Positions 35,762 through 44,604 of a stretch of 64,000 bases of DNA are shown piece after piece. The DNA lies in assembly GCF_003325355.1 (NCBI RefSeq), contig NZ_CP030850.1, positions 5,325,501 through 5,389,500 on the forward strand. The letters run 5' to 3'. This DNA is from Runella rosea. GTDB lineage: Bacteria > Bacteroidota > Bacteroidia > Cytophagales > Spirosomataceae. The notes under the pieces were generated by a model, which was not told the origin of the DNA, searched no databases, and worked only from the letters and a program-made list of their open reading frames with translations. The position numbers and the translations under genes were made by a program. Positions within the stretch are counted from its first letter, which is position 1. Each line of letters opens with the position of its first letter.

Positions 35762-36826
35762 ATGAAAAACAGAAAGCATTTAATACTGTTGTTCAGTATT
35801 GTTTTTTTTGCTGTCGGCTTTACGCCCGACAAAAAAACAGCATCTCAGGAAGATGTAAACAAATATCGTATTGTTTATAAAGGAGAAAAAGGCCCCGGAC
35901 GTGGAAAAAACATCGTTTTTATTACGTCTGACCACGAATACCGTAGCGAAGAATCTCTGCCAGCACTGGCCCGAATTTTGGCCAAACGCTACGGATTTAC
36001 GTGTACGGTGGTTTTTGGCCTCGACGATAATGGTTTTATTCTGCCAGGCAGTTCCAACCTGAAAGGACTGGATGTATTGGATAAAGCGGATTTGATGGTG
36101 CTGTTCACCCGCTTCTCCAACTTCGGGGACGAAGAAATGCAACACTTCGACAAATACATCCGGCGCGGTGGTCCCATTGTTGCTTTTCGTACCGCCACGC
36201 ACGCTTTTAGCAATAAAGGAAATGCCAAATGGGGGCATTATTCGTGGGATTATAAAGGCGAAAAAAGTGAGTGGAAAGATGGTTTTGGTGAGTTAGTATT
36301 GGGTGAAACTTGGGTTTCGCACTATGGTACCAACCACAAACAAGCATCTAAACTGATTCCCGAAGAAGCCCAAAAAGAACACCCGATTTTGCGGGGCGTG
36401 AAAGACATGCTAGCGCAATCTGGTGGTTATACCGCTTATCCGAAAAGTGCAACGGTGATTGCACGCGGACAAGTACTGAATGGCATGACGGCCGATGCCG
36501 AGCCCGACAAAACCAAAGAACTCTTGCCCGTGGCGTGGGTACGTACCTATTCCATCGATTCAGGACCGTCGGGGCGGGTTTTTGCCACTACCCACGGTGC
36601 TTCGGAAGACTTATTGAGCGAAGGTTTTCGCCGCATGGCCCTAAATGCTGCTTTTTGGGCGCTGGGCATGGAAAAACAAATCAAGGCCAACAATAATATT
36701 GATTTTGTGGGGCCGTACAAGCCAACCACGTTTAATTTCAATGGGTACAAAGCCAACGTCAAGCCTGCCGATTTGGCGGGCTGGGATTCGTTGATTATGC
36801 CCGGCGAAGTCGTGAAAAAGAAATAA
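35762..36826 (+). CDS. Secreted ThuA-like protein
   Basis: A 354-residue protein with a signal peptide (LLFSIVFFAVGFT) and a ThuA-like glutamine-amidotransferase fold: KNIVFITSDHEYRSEESLPALARILAKRYGF, DLMVLFTRFSNFGDEEMQHFDKYIRRGGPIVAFRTATHAF, and GGYTAYPKSATVIARGQVL. ThuA was named from trehalose-utilisation loci and related proteins commonly occur with DUF1080 and Gfo/Idh/MocA genes. Its biochemical role is not firmly known. Same direction as its neighbours, spacing 38 bases either side. Confidence 0.85.
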   Translation: MKNRKHLILLFSIVFFAVGFTPDKKTASQEDVNKYRIVYKGEKGPGRGKNIVFITSDHEYRSEESLPALARILAKRYGFTCTVVFGLDDNGFILPGSSNLKGLDVLDKADLMVLFTRFSNFGDEEMQHFDKYIRRGGPIVAFRTATHAFSNKGNAKWGHYSWDYKGEKSEWKDGFGELVLGETWVSHYGTNHKQASKLIPEEAQKEHPILRGVKDMLAQSGGYTAYPKSATVIARGQVLNGMTADAEPDKTKELLPVAWVRTYSIDSGPSGRVFATTHGASEDLLSEGFRRMALNAAFWALGMEKQIKANNNIDFVGPYKPTTFNFNGYKANVKPADLAGWDSLIMPGEVVKKK

Positions 36827-36864
36827 AATCACATCATTTTAGTTACTAAAGTATTACAACGAAT

Positions 36865-37692
36865 ATGTCAGAAAAACTTCCTTTTCGCTTTGGTTCAGAG
36901 GTATATACCTGGTTCATGAGCGGCAATGGCACCACGCACCAGGGGCGCTTGGGCCACATGATTGAAATCATTGCCCAGGCGGGCTTTACGGGTATTCAGC
37001 CCATTTTTACGTGGATGGGCGAGCTAGTTGACCCCGACCGCTTGGAAGCTAAATTGAAAGAGCAAGGCATCGAATTGGCGGCGGTGGCTTTGGCGCTGGA
37101 ATGGAACGGAACCGAAGAAACCCACAGCGAACGCCTGATTGCCAACAATGCCATCAGTTTGTTGGAGCGTTTTCCTGGAGCAGTGCTCAACACCGTCCAA
37201 ATCCCTACGGGTCGGCATGATTTAGAAGCACGCCGTCGCAGTTTGGTCAACATCGTCAATACGGTTTCGGCTCGTGCCAAAGAAAAAGGCGTGCCGTGTA
37301 GTTTTCACCCAAACTCTCCGCATACTTCTATTATTCGTACCGAAGAAGATTATAAAGTGGTACTGGAGTCGTTGGATACGACCGTGACGGGCTGGACGCC
37401 CGATGTAGGCCACATCATCAATGGAGGTATGGACCCGCTCGAAAAGATGAAAGAGTATGCTTCCTTAATCAATCACGTGCATTACAAAGACTGGGATGGA
37501 AATCCTGAATTTGCGCTGATGGGCAAAGGAAAAGTGGACTTATTATCCATTACACAATGGTTGAAAGATACCAATTACGGGGGGTGGATTATCTGCGAAG
37601 ACGAAGGCGTTGAGGCGCTAGAAGACCCCGATTTTGTGACTTTACACGACGGTCGCTGGATTACGAATGAATTAATTCCAGGTTTAAAATAG
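36865..37692 (+). CDS. Sugar phosphate isomerase/epimerase-like TIM barrel
   Basis: A 275-residue AP2-type TIM barrel, distinct from the one at 34872. Candidate metal-site segments are SFHPNSPHTSI, TPDVGHIINGG, HVHYKDWDG and ICEDEG. In relatives these residues bind a divalent metal and support isomerisation or elimination on keto-sugars. No signal peptide. It follows the ThuA-like gene by 38 bases and precedes the hydrolase gene by 10, so it fits the same operon. Myo-inosose dehydratase (IolE)-like activity is an alternative. Substrate unknown. Confidence 0.85.
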   Translation: MSEKLPFRFGSEVYTWFMSGNGTTHQGRLGHMIEIIAQAGFTGIQPIFTWMGELVDPDRLEAKLKEQGIELAAVALALEWNGTEETHSERLIANNAISLLERFPGAVLNTVQIPTGRHDLEARRRSLVNIVNTVSARAKEKGVPCSFHPNSPHTSIIRTEEDYKVVLESLDTTVTGWTPDVGHIINGGMDPLEKMKEYASLINHVHYKDWDGNPEFALMGKGKVDLLSITQWLKDTNYGGWIICEDEGVEALEDPDFVTLHDGRWITNELIPGLK

Positions 37693-37702
37693 CCAATTTG
37701 TT

Positions 37703-38512
37703 ATGCCTTTTGTTCAGACCAACGGAATCAATTTTTACTACGAAGAACGCGGCTCAAGTTCGGCCGAGCCGCTTCTTCTCATCATGGGGATTACGGCACC
37801 TGGCGGTGTGTGGGAGCCCCACGCTTCGTATTGGCAACATAATTTTAGGTGCATTATTGGCGATAACCGGGGCGTGGGCCAGTCAGATAAGCCTGCGGGA
37901 CCTTATTCTACGGAGCAGATGGCCGATGATTATGCGGGGCTGTTGGATACGCTTCAATTGGAAAATGTTCGTGTCGTAGGTTGCTCTATGGGGAGTACGA
38001 TTGCGCAACAGTTGGCAATTCGCCATCCTAAAAAAGTACGCTCATTGGTGTTGATGTGTCCTTGGGCGCGCTGCGATAACGCCGCCAAAGCGATTTTTCA
38101 GCACATGATGCACTGTAAAGCACGATTTAGGCCCGAAGAGTTTAGCTTGTATATTCAACAATTGATTTACTCCAAAGCCTCTTGGGACAACGAGCAAACA
38201 GCGGCTGAATTGGAAGCTGGCCGCAATCAAGCCGCAATCGACCCGTTTCCTCAGCCTCTGCACGGGTTGGAGGGGCAGGCGGCGGCGTGTATTGCGCACA
38301 ACGCATTGGAACAACTCCCTAACCTAACCCAGCCTGCACTCATCATTGGGGGCAAAGAAGATATTTTCACGCCCGTATGGATGGCCGACGAAGTGGCGGG
38401 TGCTATCCCGAACTCCGATTTATTTCTGTACGAAAAGGCAGGGCATATTTTCCATTTTGAACAATTGGAAGACTTTAATCCAAGGGTCAAAAACTGGTTA
38501 TTGGCCCACTGA
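37703..38512 (+). CDS. Alpha/beta hydrolase
   Basis: A 269-residue alpha/beta-fold hydrolase. The nucleophile elbow is G93-C-S95-M-G97, the acid is probably Asp in GGKEDIFTP and the catalytic His is in EKAGHIFHFE. The N-terminal MPFVQTNGINFYYEERG and DNRGVGQSDKP loop are typical of 3-oxoadipate enol-lactonase-like members, so a lactonase role on an oxidised sugar lactone is possible but unproven. It ends the first transcript of the cluster, followed by a hairpin. Confidence 0.87.
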   Translation: MPFVQTNGINFYYEERGSSSAEPLLLIMGITAPGGVWEPHASYWQHNFRCIIGDNRGVGQSDKPAGPYSTEQMADDYAGLLDTLQLENVRVVGCSMGSTIAQQLAIRHPKKVRSLVLMCPWARCDNAAKAIFQHMMHCKARFRPEEFSLYIQQLIYSKASWDNEQTAAELEAGRNQAAIDPFPQPLHGLEGQAAACIAHNALEQLPNLTQPALIIGGKEDIFTPVWMADEVAGAIPNSDLFLYEKAGHIFHFEQLEDFNPRVKNWLLAH

Positions 38513-38564
38513 TTGGATAAATAAATGAATAATTTTTAGGTAAAAAATACATTAAAAATAGGCT

Positions 38565-38590
38565 TTAAAGGGCTTTTTCCCTTTTTAACC
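38565..38590 (+). terminator. Terminator-like hairpin
   Basis: TTAAAGGG against CCCTTTTTAA around a CTTTTT loop, 52 bases after the hydrolase stop. It may separate the first five genes of the cluster from the following ones. Confidence 0.5.
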
Positions 38591-38616
38591 GACGATATGA
38601 CTGACAATTGATTTTT

Positions 38617-39657
38617 ATGGACGGTAAAGAAATAACGACTCAACCCTGGACGAACAAACTATCGAATGCGGCACAATTGGGAGGGATTGAGACGTCCATC
38701 ATCGACAATGGTCTGGGGAGAGGAACGCGCATTGCGTGGATAAATACGGGTACGGGACTGCGCTACAAAGTTGTCATTGACCGCGCCATGGACATCGCTG
38801 ACGCATTCTATAATCAGCATAGTTTGGCGTGGCTGAGTCATGCAGGGGTCATGCCACCGCAACCCTTTTCAGGCAAGGGTATTGACTGGATTCGGACTTT
38901 CGGTGGAGGATTGATAACAACCTGCGGACTGTCGCACGTGGGTGGGCCTGAGTCCGATGAATACGGGGAACGAGGGTTGCACGGATTGGTGAGCAATATT
39001 CCCGCCGAAATCGAATCCATCATCCAGCCTGACCCTGTTGCGGGCAAAATGGAGATGAGTATTACGGGAATTATCAAGCAAACGCAGGTTTTTGGACCCA
39101 TTTTGGAACTACGTAGAACCATTTCGGGAATCCTCGGTGAAGCCAAAATTCGCATCCATGATGAGGTGATTAACCGAGCCAATACCACCACCCCGCACAT
39201 GATGCTGTACCACTGCAATTTGGGCTGGCCGCTGGTAGATGAAGGTGCCGAAATTGTGTGGGAAGGGGCGTGGCAATCGCGTGACGGAAATCCCAATAAC
39301 CCGATTTTTAGGGAAGGAAATGATTTTAAAACCTGCCCTGCCCCGCTGGAAGCGCACAATGGAGGAGGAGAAGAAGCCGCCTTTATTGATATTGACGCCG
39401 ATGCTGAAGGTAGGTGCCATTGCGGAATACGAAATGCTGCCTTAGGCATTGAATTGGCCATACGTTTTCAGAAAAGCCAACTGCCTTGGATGACCAATTG
39501 GCAGCATTGGGGCAAAGGAGAATACGTGACAGGCATTGAGCCGGGCACCCACCCACCCATTGGCCAAGCAAAGGCAAGAGCACAAAATACGCTCATTCAG
39601 TTGGCTCCTGGCGAACGCCTCACGTATGATTTGGAGATAGAGGTTTTGACATTATAA
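38617..39657 (+). CDS. DUF4432 aldose-epimerase-like protein
   Basis: A 346-residue protein of the DUF4432 family, a galactose-mutarotase-like beta sandwich: NAAQLGGIETSIIDNGLGRGTRIAWINTGTGLRYKVVIDRAMDIADAFYN, GIDWIRTFGGGLITTCGLSHVG, and YHCNLGWPLVDEGAEIV. Known relatives are found in sugar-catabolic loci and are assumed to bind or mutarotate sugars. ATG at 38617 is chosen over TTG three codons upstream. Located between the hydrolase and the cupin gene in the same direction. Confidence 0.86.
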   Translation: MDGKEITTQPWTNKLSNAAQLGGIETSIIDNGLGRGTRIAWINTGTGLRYKVVIDRAMDIADAFYNQHSLAWLSHAGVMPPQPFSGKGIDWIRTFGGGLITTCGLSHVGGPESDEYGERGLHGLVSNIPAEIESIIQPDPVAGKMEMSITGIIKQTQVFGPILELRRTISGILGEAKIRIHDEVINRANTTTPHMMLYHCNLGWPLVDEGAEIVWEGAWQSRDGNPNNPIFREGNDFKTCPAPLEAHNGGGEEAAFIDIDADAEGRCHCGIRNAALGIELAIRFQKSQLPWMTNWQHWGKGEYVTGIEPGTHPPIGQAKARAQNTLIQLAPGERLTYDLEIEVLTL

Positions 39658-39730
39658 CCTGTCCCTGTAAATAAAATAATAACGAACAACAATCAACTAT
39701 TAAATTGTGCACGAGCACTTTATACAGAAA

Positions 39731-40945
39731 ATGGCAAATGTAAGTTTAGCAGCAAAAGCCTTAGAACAAGGAAAAGGGATTTTACGCTTAGCCCCAACAT
39801 GGGTACCGCGCTCTTTTTGCGTACCCGGACGAAGAATCAAATTACACCCCGACGATTATTACGTATTGGGTGGCGTACGCGGCGGTATCGACGAGCGTTG
39901 GCTGTCGTCAACCACGCCCGCTAAAAACGGTCCTTTGACGGGCGAGCACGAAGGCTTGAGCAAAGTGGTTTTTCAGGACGGTGATACAACCGAACAACTA
40001 TTACTAAAAGACGTTATCGACGAGCTGAAAGGCGAAATCATCGGTGACCGCCTGTGGGATGAGTACAAAAGCTGGCCGATGTATTCTAAGTTTTTTGATA
40101 ACATGGGCCCCTTGCCTCATCACATTCACCACAACGACGAAAAGGCGGCTTTGGTAGGGCAAAATGGAAAACCCGAAGCCTATTATTTCCCTCCCCAACT
40201 CAACAACCACGGCGGTGATTTCCCCTATACCTTCTTCGGAATTACTCCGGGTACAACCAAAGAACAAATCAAGCAATGCTTGATGGACTTCAACAAAGGT
40301 GACAACAAAATTACCAATTTTTCGTCAGCTTATAAATTAGAACCAGGCACAGGCTGGGACGTGCCCCCAGGTATTTTGCACGCGCCAGGCAGCTTGTGCA
40401 CCTACGAGCCACAAAAAGCATCCGATATTTTTGCAATGTACCAAAGCCTTGTCAATGAGGCAATTGTGCCAGAAGAATTACTTTGGAATGGCACGCCACA
40501 AGACAAGATAGGTGATTATGACGAGTTGGTTTCGGTGATTGACTGGGAAGCCAATATTGATCCCAATTTTGCCGCCAACCACTTTATGATGCCTAAGCCC
40601 GTACGGCCGTTGGAAGAGATGCAAGCCCAAGGATACGTAGAAAACTGGATTTGTTATAAATCCACCGCATACAGCGCCAAAGAACTCACCGTCATGCCCG
40701 GCGCCACCGTGACCATCAAAGACGCGGCCGCGTATGGTATGATTGTGATGCAAGGACACGGCAAATTTGGTGTTTGGGACATCGAAACTCCCGCGTTGAT
40801 TCGGTACGGACAATTGACCAATGATGAGTTCTTTGTGAGCGAAGCGGCGGCAAACGAAGGTGTTGTTATCAGCAATCCATCGGCTACTGACCCGATTGTG
40901 ATTCTGAAACACTTTGGTCCCAACAACCCTGATTTGGTACTCTAA
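39731..40945 (+). CDS. Cupin, mannose-6-phosphate isomerase-like
   Basis: A 404-residue protein from ATG 39731 (a GTG eight codons upstream is possible). It has a class I phosphomannose-isomerase-like cupin layout. The metal-binding segment is GPLPHHIHHNDEKAA (His130, 131, 133, 134) and a later strand is YKLEPGTGWDVPPGILHAPGSLC. The C-terminal part (ELTVMPGATVTIKDAAAYGMIVMQGHGKFG) looks like a second cupin. A sugar or sugar-phosphate isomerase role fits the cluster, but I do not know this subfamily's activity. Confidence 0.75.
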   Translation: MANVSLAAKALEQGKGILRLAPTWVPRSFCVPGRRIKLHPDDYYVLGGVRGGIDERWLSSTTPAKNGPLTGEHEGLSKVVFQDGDTTEQLLLKDVIDELKGEIIGDRLWDEYKSWPMYSKFFDNMGPLPHHIHHNDEKAALVGQNGKPEAYYFPPQLNNHGGDFPYTFFGITPGTTKEQIKQCLMDFNKGDNKITNFSSAYKLEPGTGWDVPPGILHAPGSLCTYEPQKASDIFAMYQSLVNEAIVPEELLWNGTPQDKIGDYDELVSVIDWEANIDPNFAANHFMMPKPVRPLEEMQAQGYVENWICYKSTAYSAKELTVMPGATVTIKDAAAYGMIVMQGHGKFGVWDIETPALIRYGQLTNDEFFVSEAAANEGVVISNPSATDPIVILKHFGPNNPDLVL

Positions 40946-40949
40946 TACT

Positions 40950-41038
40950 AACCTCGGCAAGGACTAGGCCGCGGCGGCGTACCGCGTCTCCGTTCCAAAC
41001 CTTGCTGAGGTTTTGAGCCTCCAACCCTTGCCGAGGTT
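40950..41038. repeat. Dispersed palindrome with duplicated 3' arm
   Basis: The arm AACCTCGGCAAGG (40950-40962) can pair perfectly with CCTTGCCGAGGTT (41026-41038) or, with one mismatch, with CCTTGCTGAGGTT (41000-41012), giving two mutually exclusive hairpins. It lies between the cupin and isomerase genes. The sequence before the inner arm (GTTCCAAA) matches that of the palindrome at 23190. Confidence 0.7.
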
Positions 41039-41089
41039 GACAGATACTCCGATAACACTTAACTATTAACCTTTAATACTTTTATCAAC

Positions 41090-42124
41090 ATGCCCGAAAA
41101 TAATTATCCTAAGCTCCACAATGCCACTTGGCCCGGTATTGTAGGAAAAGGCCCCGATTCCGAACCGCCGATTTCACTTGATACCATGCTGGAAATGACC
41201 GCTGCGGCGGAAGTGGGCGGCGTTAAATTTGACGGAGTTGACTTGGGACTTTTTGATCCTCATTACGACCTTGATATTTCGGACGATGGCATCAAAAGAC
41301 TAGCCGATAAAGTGGCCGCTCATGGCCTCGAAATCGGTAGTTTGGTGGCTCCTATTTGGGGCGGCCCTGCCATGGGTACCAAAGAGCAACGTGCCGAATT
41401 TGTAGAAATGGTACGTAAAAGCTGTCACATTGGCCAAAAACTGCGCGAAATGGGCATTCGTCCCAACGGTATTGTCCGTATTGACTCGGCAAGCAGTCCC
41501 CACGATTGGGCCGCTGACCCTGCGGGCAACACCAAGCTCATTGCCCAAACATTTCGCGAAGCGGCCGACGTAGCTGCCGACTTTGGCGAGCGTTTGGCCG
41601 CCGAAGGTGAAATCTGCTGGGGCGGAATGCACAGCTGGAAATACATGCTCGAAACCCTCGAAGCCGTAGACCGTAAAAATATCGGTTTCCAAGCTGATAT
41701 GTCGCACACTACGTTGTATCTGTTGGGCTACAATGCGCCCGAACACCGCATTTTACCCGAAGATTTTCAGTGGGGCGACCGCGAAACATTCTTAGACGGG
41801 TTGAAGAAATTGACCGCAGCGCTTCGTCCTTGGACGATTGATTTCCACGTGGCTCAAAATGACGGAACCGTACACGGAACAGGCTCACACGATAAAACGG
41901 GTCGCCACTGCTTGGCCACTGACCCCAACGGAAAGCTGGACGTAGTGCATGACGCTGGACTTTGGCTCCGCGACGAAAGCGGTGAGCTTACCAAAGCCTT
42001 CAAGCACATTTGCTGGGATGGTTGTATGTTTGCCAACGAGGTGATGACCAAGCAGCAAACTTGGAATGACATTTTGGCTACGATGATCAACGTTCGTAAG
42101 GCACACGGCTGGTACGAAGCATAA
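41090..42124 (+). CDS. Sugar isomerase/epimerase-like TIM barrel
   Basis: A 344-residue AP2-type TIM barrel, longer than the two upstream. Segments expected to carry metal ligands: [36 protein letters not shown], and [23 protein letters not shown]. It is cytosolic. The extended C-terminal loop with two conserved Trp/Cys stretches ([14 protein letters not shown]) is unlike typical epimerases. It precedes the Gfo/Idh/MocA dehydrogenase gene by 94 bases, and the two probably act on the same oxidised sugar. Substrate unknown. Confidence 0.82.
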   Translation: MPENNYPKLHNATWPGIVGKGPDSEPPISLDTMLEMTAAAEVGGVKFDGVDLGLFDPHYDLDISDDGIKRLADKVAAHGLEIGSLVAPIWGGPAMGTKEQRAEFVEMVRKSCHIGQKLREMGIRPNGIVRIDSASSPHDWAADPAGNTKLIAQTFREAADVAADFGERLAAEGEICWGGMHSWKYMLETLEAVDRKNIGFQADMSHTTLYLLGYNAPEHRILPEDFQWGDRETFLDGLKKLTAALRPWTIDFHVAQNDGTVHGTGSHDKTGRHCLATDPNGKLDVVHDAGLWLRDESGELTKAFKHICWDGCMFANEVMTKQQTWNDILATMINVRKAHGWYEA

Positions 42125-42133
42125 GAGATTTAT

Positions 42134-42166
42134 AGACGTGGGAAGTTTTTGAAACTTTCCACGTCT
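42134..42166. repeat. 15-bp hairpin
   Basis: Arms 42134-42148 and 42152-42166 (AGACGTGGGAAGTTT against AAACTTTCCACGTCT, one G-T pair) with a 3-base loop, 10 bases after a stop codon. A processing or termination hairpin between two cotranscribed-looking genes. Confidence 0.65.
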
Positions 42167-42218
42167 TCTTTCGAAGTGTAGCTTTGTAATTTGTTAATCC
42201 TTAACAACTTAAAGAAAA

Positions 42219-43379
42219 ATGGCACAAAAAAAACAAATACGCATTGGATTGGTAGGAACGGGTTTGATGGGCCGTACGCACTCCAATGGATATAACCGAA
42301 TTGCAAATTTTTTCCCTGAATTAGAATATCATCCAGTATTGAAGGCGGTTTGCTCGCGCAACGCCGAGAAGGTAAAGGCATTTGCCGAACAATGGGGCTT
42401 CGAATCTTACGAAACGGATTGGAAAGCACTCGTGGCCCGCGATGATATTGACGCCATCGACATCTGTACACCCAACGACAGCCACGCCGAAATCGCATTG
42501 GCCGCTGCCGCTGCGGGTAAGATGATTCTGTGCGAAAAACCACTGGCGCGCACCCTGGCCGAAGGTGAAACGATGGTGGAAGCCGCCGAAAAAGCGGGCG
42601 TGAAAACCACCGTTTGGTACAACTACCGCCGCATACCCGCCGTGACTTTGGCGAAGCAAATCGTGGATTCGGGCAAGCTGGGCAAGATATTTCACTACCG
42701 CGCCAACTTCCTCCAAGACTGGACCATCAACGCCGACCTGCCGCAGGGCGGAACGGGCCTGTGGCGCATGGATGTAGATTCGGCTGGTTCGGGCGTAACG
42801 GGCGACTTATTGGCGCACTGTATTGATACCGCCATGTGGCTCAATGGTGCCATCACCGACGTATCGGCCATGACCGAAACCTTCGTAAAAGAGCGTATGC
42901 ACCAACTGACGGGTAAAGTACAGCCCGTAGGTATCGACGATGCCTGCCTTTTCCATTGCCATTTTGCCAACGGTTCACTGGGGCTTTTTGAGTCTACGCG
43001 CTATGCACGCGGCCACAAAGCCCTTTATACCTTTGAAATCAACGGCGAGCACGCGTCTATCCGCTGGGATTTGCACGACCTGAACCGCCTCGAATATTTT
43101 GACCACAGCGACGAATCTATCGTACGCGGCTGGCGCTCCATCCACGTAACCGACGGAGATCAGCCGTACATGAACCGTTGGTGGATTCCGGGCTGCGGCA
43201 TCGGCTACGAGCACAGCTTCATTCACCAAGTGGCCGATTTCCTCAAAAGCCTCGAAACTGGCGAGCCTTGCGGCCCCACGTTCAGAGACGCGCTCCAAAC
43301 CCAAAAAGTATGCGAAGCCGTCATTGAATCCGCCAATTCTCGGAGCTGGAAAGATACGGGTGCGGAGGCGATTGGGTAG
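42219..43379 (+). CDS. Gfo/Idh/MocA family sugar dehydrogenase
   Basis: A 386-residue NAD(P)-dependent oxidoreductase. The Rossmann motif is [16 protein letters not shown] (10-25), then [30 protein letters not shown] with the catalytic Lys107 of EKP, and the C-terminal [16 protein letters not shown] with Asp/His active-site residues (about 196-203). Family members oxidise a sugar hydroxyl, often at C3 of glucosides or at myo-inositol. No Tat signal is visible, so the enzyme is probably cytosolic and recycles NAD(H). It is the only dehydrogenase of this kind in the cluster and is followed by a strong terminator, which closes the 34-43 kb block. Confidence 0.9.
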   Translation: MAQKKQIRIGLVGTGLMGRTHSNGYNRIANFFPELEYHPVLKAVCSRNAEKVKAFAEQWGFESYETDWKALVARDDIDAIDICTPNDSHAEIALAAAAAGKMILCEKPLARTLAEGETMVEAAEKAGVKTTVWYNYRRIPAVTLAKQIVDSGKLGKIFHYRANFLQDWTINADLPQGGTGLWRMDVDSAGSGVTGDLLAHCIDTAMWLNGAITDVSAMTETFVKERMHQLTGKVQPVGIDDACLFHCHFANGSLGLFESTRYARGHKALYTFEINGEHASIRWDLHDLNRLEYFDHSDESIVRGWRSIHVTDGDQPYMNRWWIPGCGIGYEHSFIHQVADFLKSLETGEPCGPTFRDALQTQKVCEAVIESANSRSWKDTGAEAIG

Positions 43380-43401
43380 TTTCGTTTCCTCTTTATACAC
43401 G

Positions 43402-43431
43402 AAGCGCGGGGCATTGCCTCGCGCTTTTTTT
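43402..43431 (+). terminator. Rho-independent terminator of the sugar operon
   Basis: Stem AAGCGCGGGGC against GCCTCGCGCTT (43402-43412 and 43416-43426) with a 3-base ATT loop and a seven-T run, 22 bases after the dehydrogenase stop. Confidence 0.88.
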
Positions 43432-43551
43432 GATTGGCAGATTTTTGTGGAAATTAAAAGTAAAACCTATCTTTATAAGATAAATGAGGTTTTTTTGCTA
43501 AACGTCAGACTAATAAATATAATATTTTAAAGAACCTAATTTTCTTAATAT

Positions 43552-44604
43552 ATGGATTTAATAAGCCAATTAAATGAATTGAAGAGAAAAGTTGATTTTA
43601 ATACATACGACATAAGCGTCAAAGAATTAATTTCTATGATTAGTGAGAATATAATAGATATTGCTCCAGAATATCAAAGACAATTTCGTTGGAAGGAAGA
43701 TAGACAATCAGAGCTAATTGAATCAATTTTCTTGGGAATTCCAATACCAAGTTTATTTATGGCTACAAATAATGATGGCTCATGGGAGTTAATCGATGGA
43801 GTACAAAGATTAAGTTCAATTATACATTTTGCAGGATCGGATGATGCAAGGAGTAAAGCAGGTCTTCTTGACAAAATTAGAAATAAAGCAATTGATAATC
43901 TTAAGCTATCGGGTTTAGGGAAATTATCAAGTTTTAATAATAAATTATTCACTGATTTGCCTAAAACAGTGCAACTTGAATTTCTATTAAAGCCTATGAA
44001 AATTACAACCTTAAGTGATAAAAGCGATAAAAATGTTAGATTTGATTTATTTGAAAGATTAAATACGGGAGGAGTTGTACTTACTCCCCAAGAAATAAGA
44101 AGTTGTGTATATAGAGGCAGATTTAACGATTTTCTTAAAGAACTATCAAAAACAGATGATTTCTTGCAAACAATTAAATTAACTGAAACTCAACATTCTG
44201 ACGGAACTCGAGAAGAGTTAGTTTTAAGATTTTTTGCTTTTTTTGAAAATTATGAACAATTTGATCATAGCGTAGTTGATTTTCTAAATTCATACATGGA
44301 GAAATCAAGCATAAAATTTGATTACGAAACTAATAGAAAAATATTTTCTAAAACTTTTTCGCAATTAAAAAATTTACCCAATGGCATTACAAAAAAAAGA
44401 AATACAACCCCGATAAATTTATTTGAGGGAGTAGCTGTGGGTGCAGCTCTTGCATTACAAGTCAGTGAAACTTTAATCTTAGAAAATGCTAATGAATGGA
44501 TTTTAGGAGATTTGCTACTACCACACATAAGTGGAGCAACGAATACAAAATCTAAAGTAATAGGAAGAATAGAATACTGTAGAGATAAATTTTTGGGTAA
44601 ATGA
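43552..44604 (+). CDS. DUF262 protein, first gene of a DUF262-HEPN pair
   Basis: A 350-residue DUF262 (ParB-like/GmrS-type) protein. Conserved segments: YQRQFRWKEDRQSELIESIFLGIPIPSLFM, the DGxQR motif D82-GVQR86, and FERLNTGGVVLTPQEIRSC. In GmrSD-type proteins the DUF262 domain binds and hydrolyses NTPs and restricts modified DNA with a DUF1524 HNH nuclease; no HNH/DUF1524 motif is visible here. Base composition is strongly AT-rich compared with its neighbours, as is its partner. Its TGA overlaps the ATG of the HEPN-type gene, so they are coupled. A phage-defence or toxin-type role is inferred. Confidence 0.85.
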   Translation: MDLISQLNELKRKVDFNTYDISVKELISMISENIIDIAPEYQRQFRWKEDRQSELIESIFLGIPIPSLFMATNNDGSWELIDGVQRLSSIIHFAGSDDARSKAGLLDKIRNKAIDNLKLSGLGKLSSFNNKLFTDLPKTVQLEFLLKPMKITTLSDKSDKNVRFDLFERLNTGGVVLTPQEIRSCVYRGRFNDFLKELSKTDDFLQTIKLTETQHSDGTREELVLRFFAFFENYEQFDHSVVDFLNSYMEKSSIKFDYETNRKIFSKTFSQLKNLPNGITKKRNTTPINLFEGVAVGAALALQVSETLILENANEWILGDLLLPHISGATNTKSKVIGRIEYCRDKFLGK

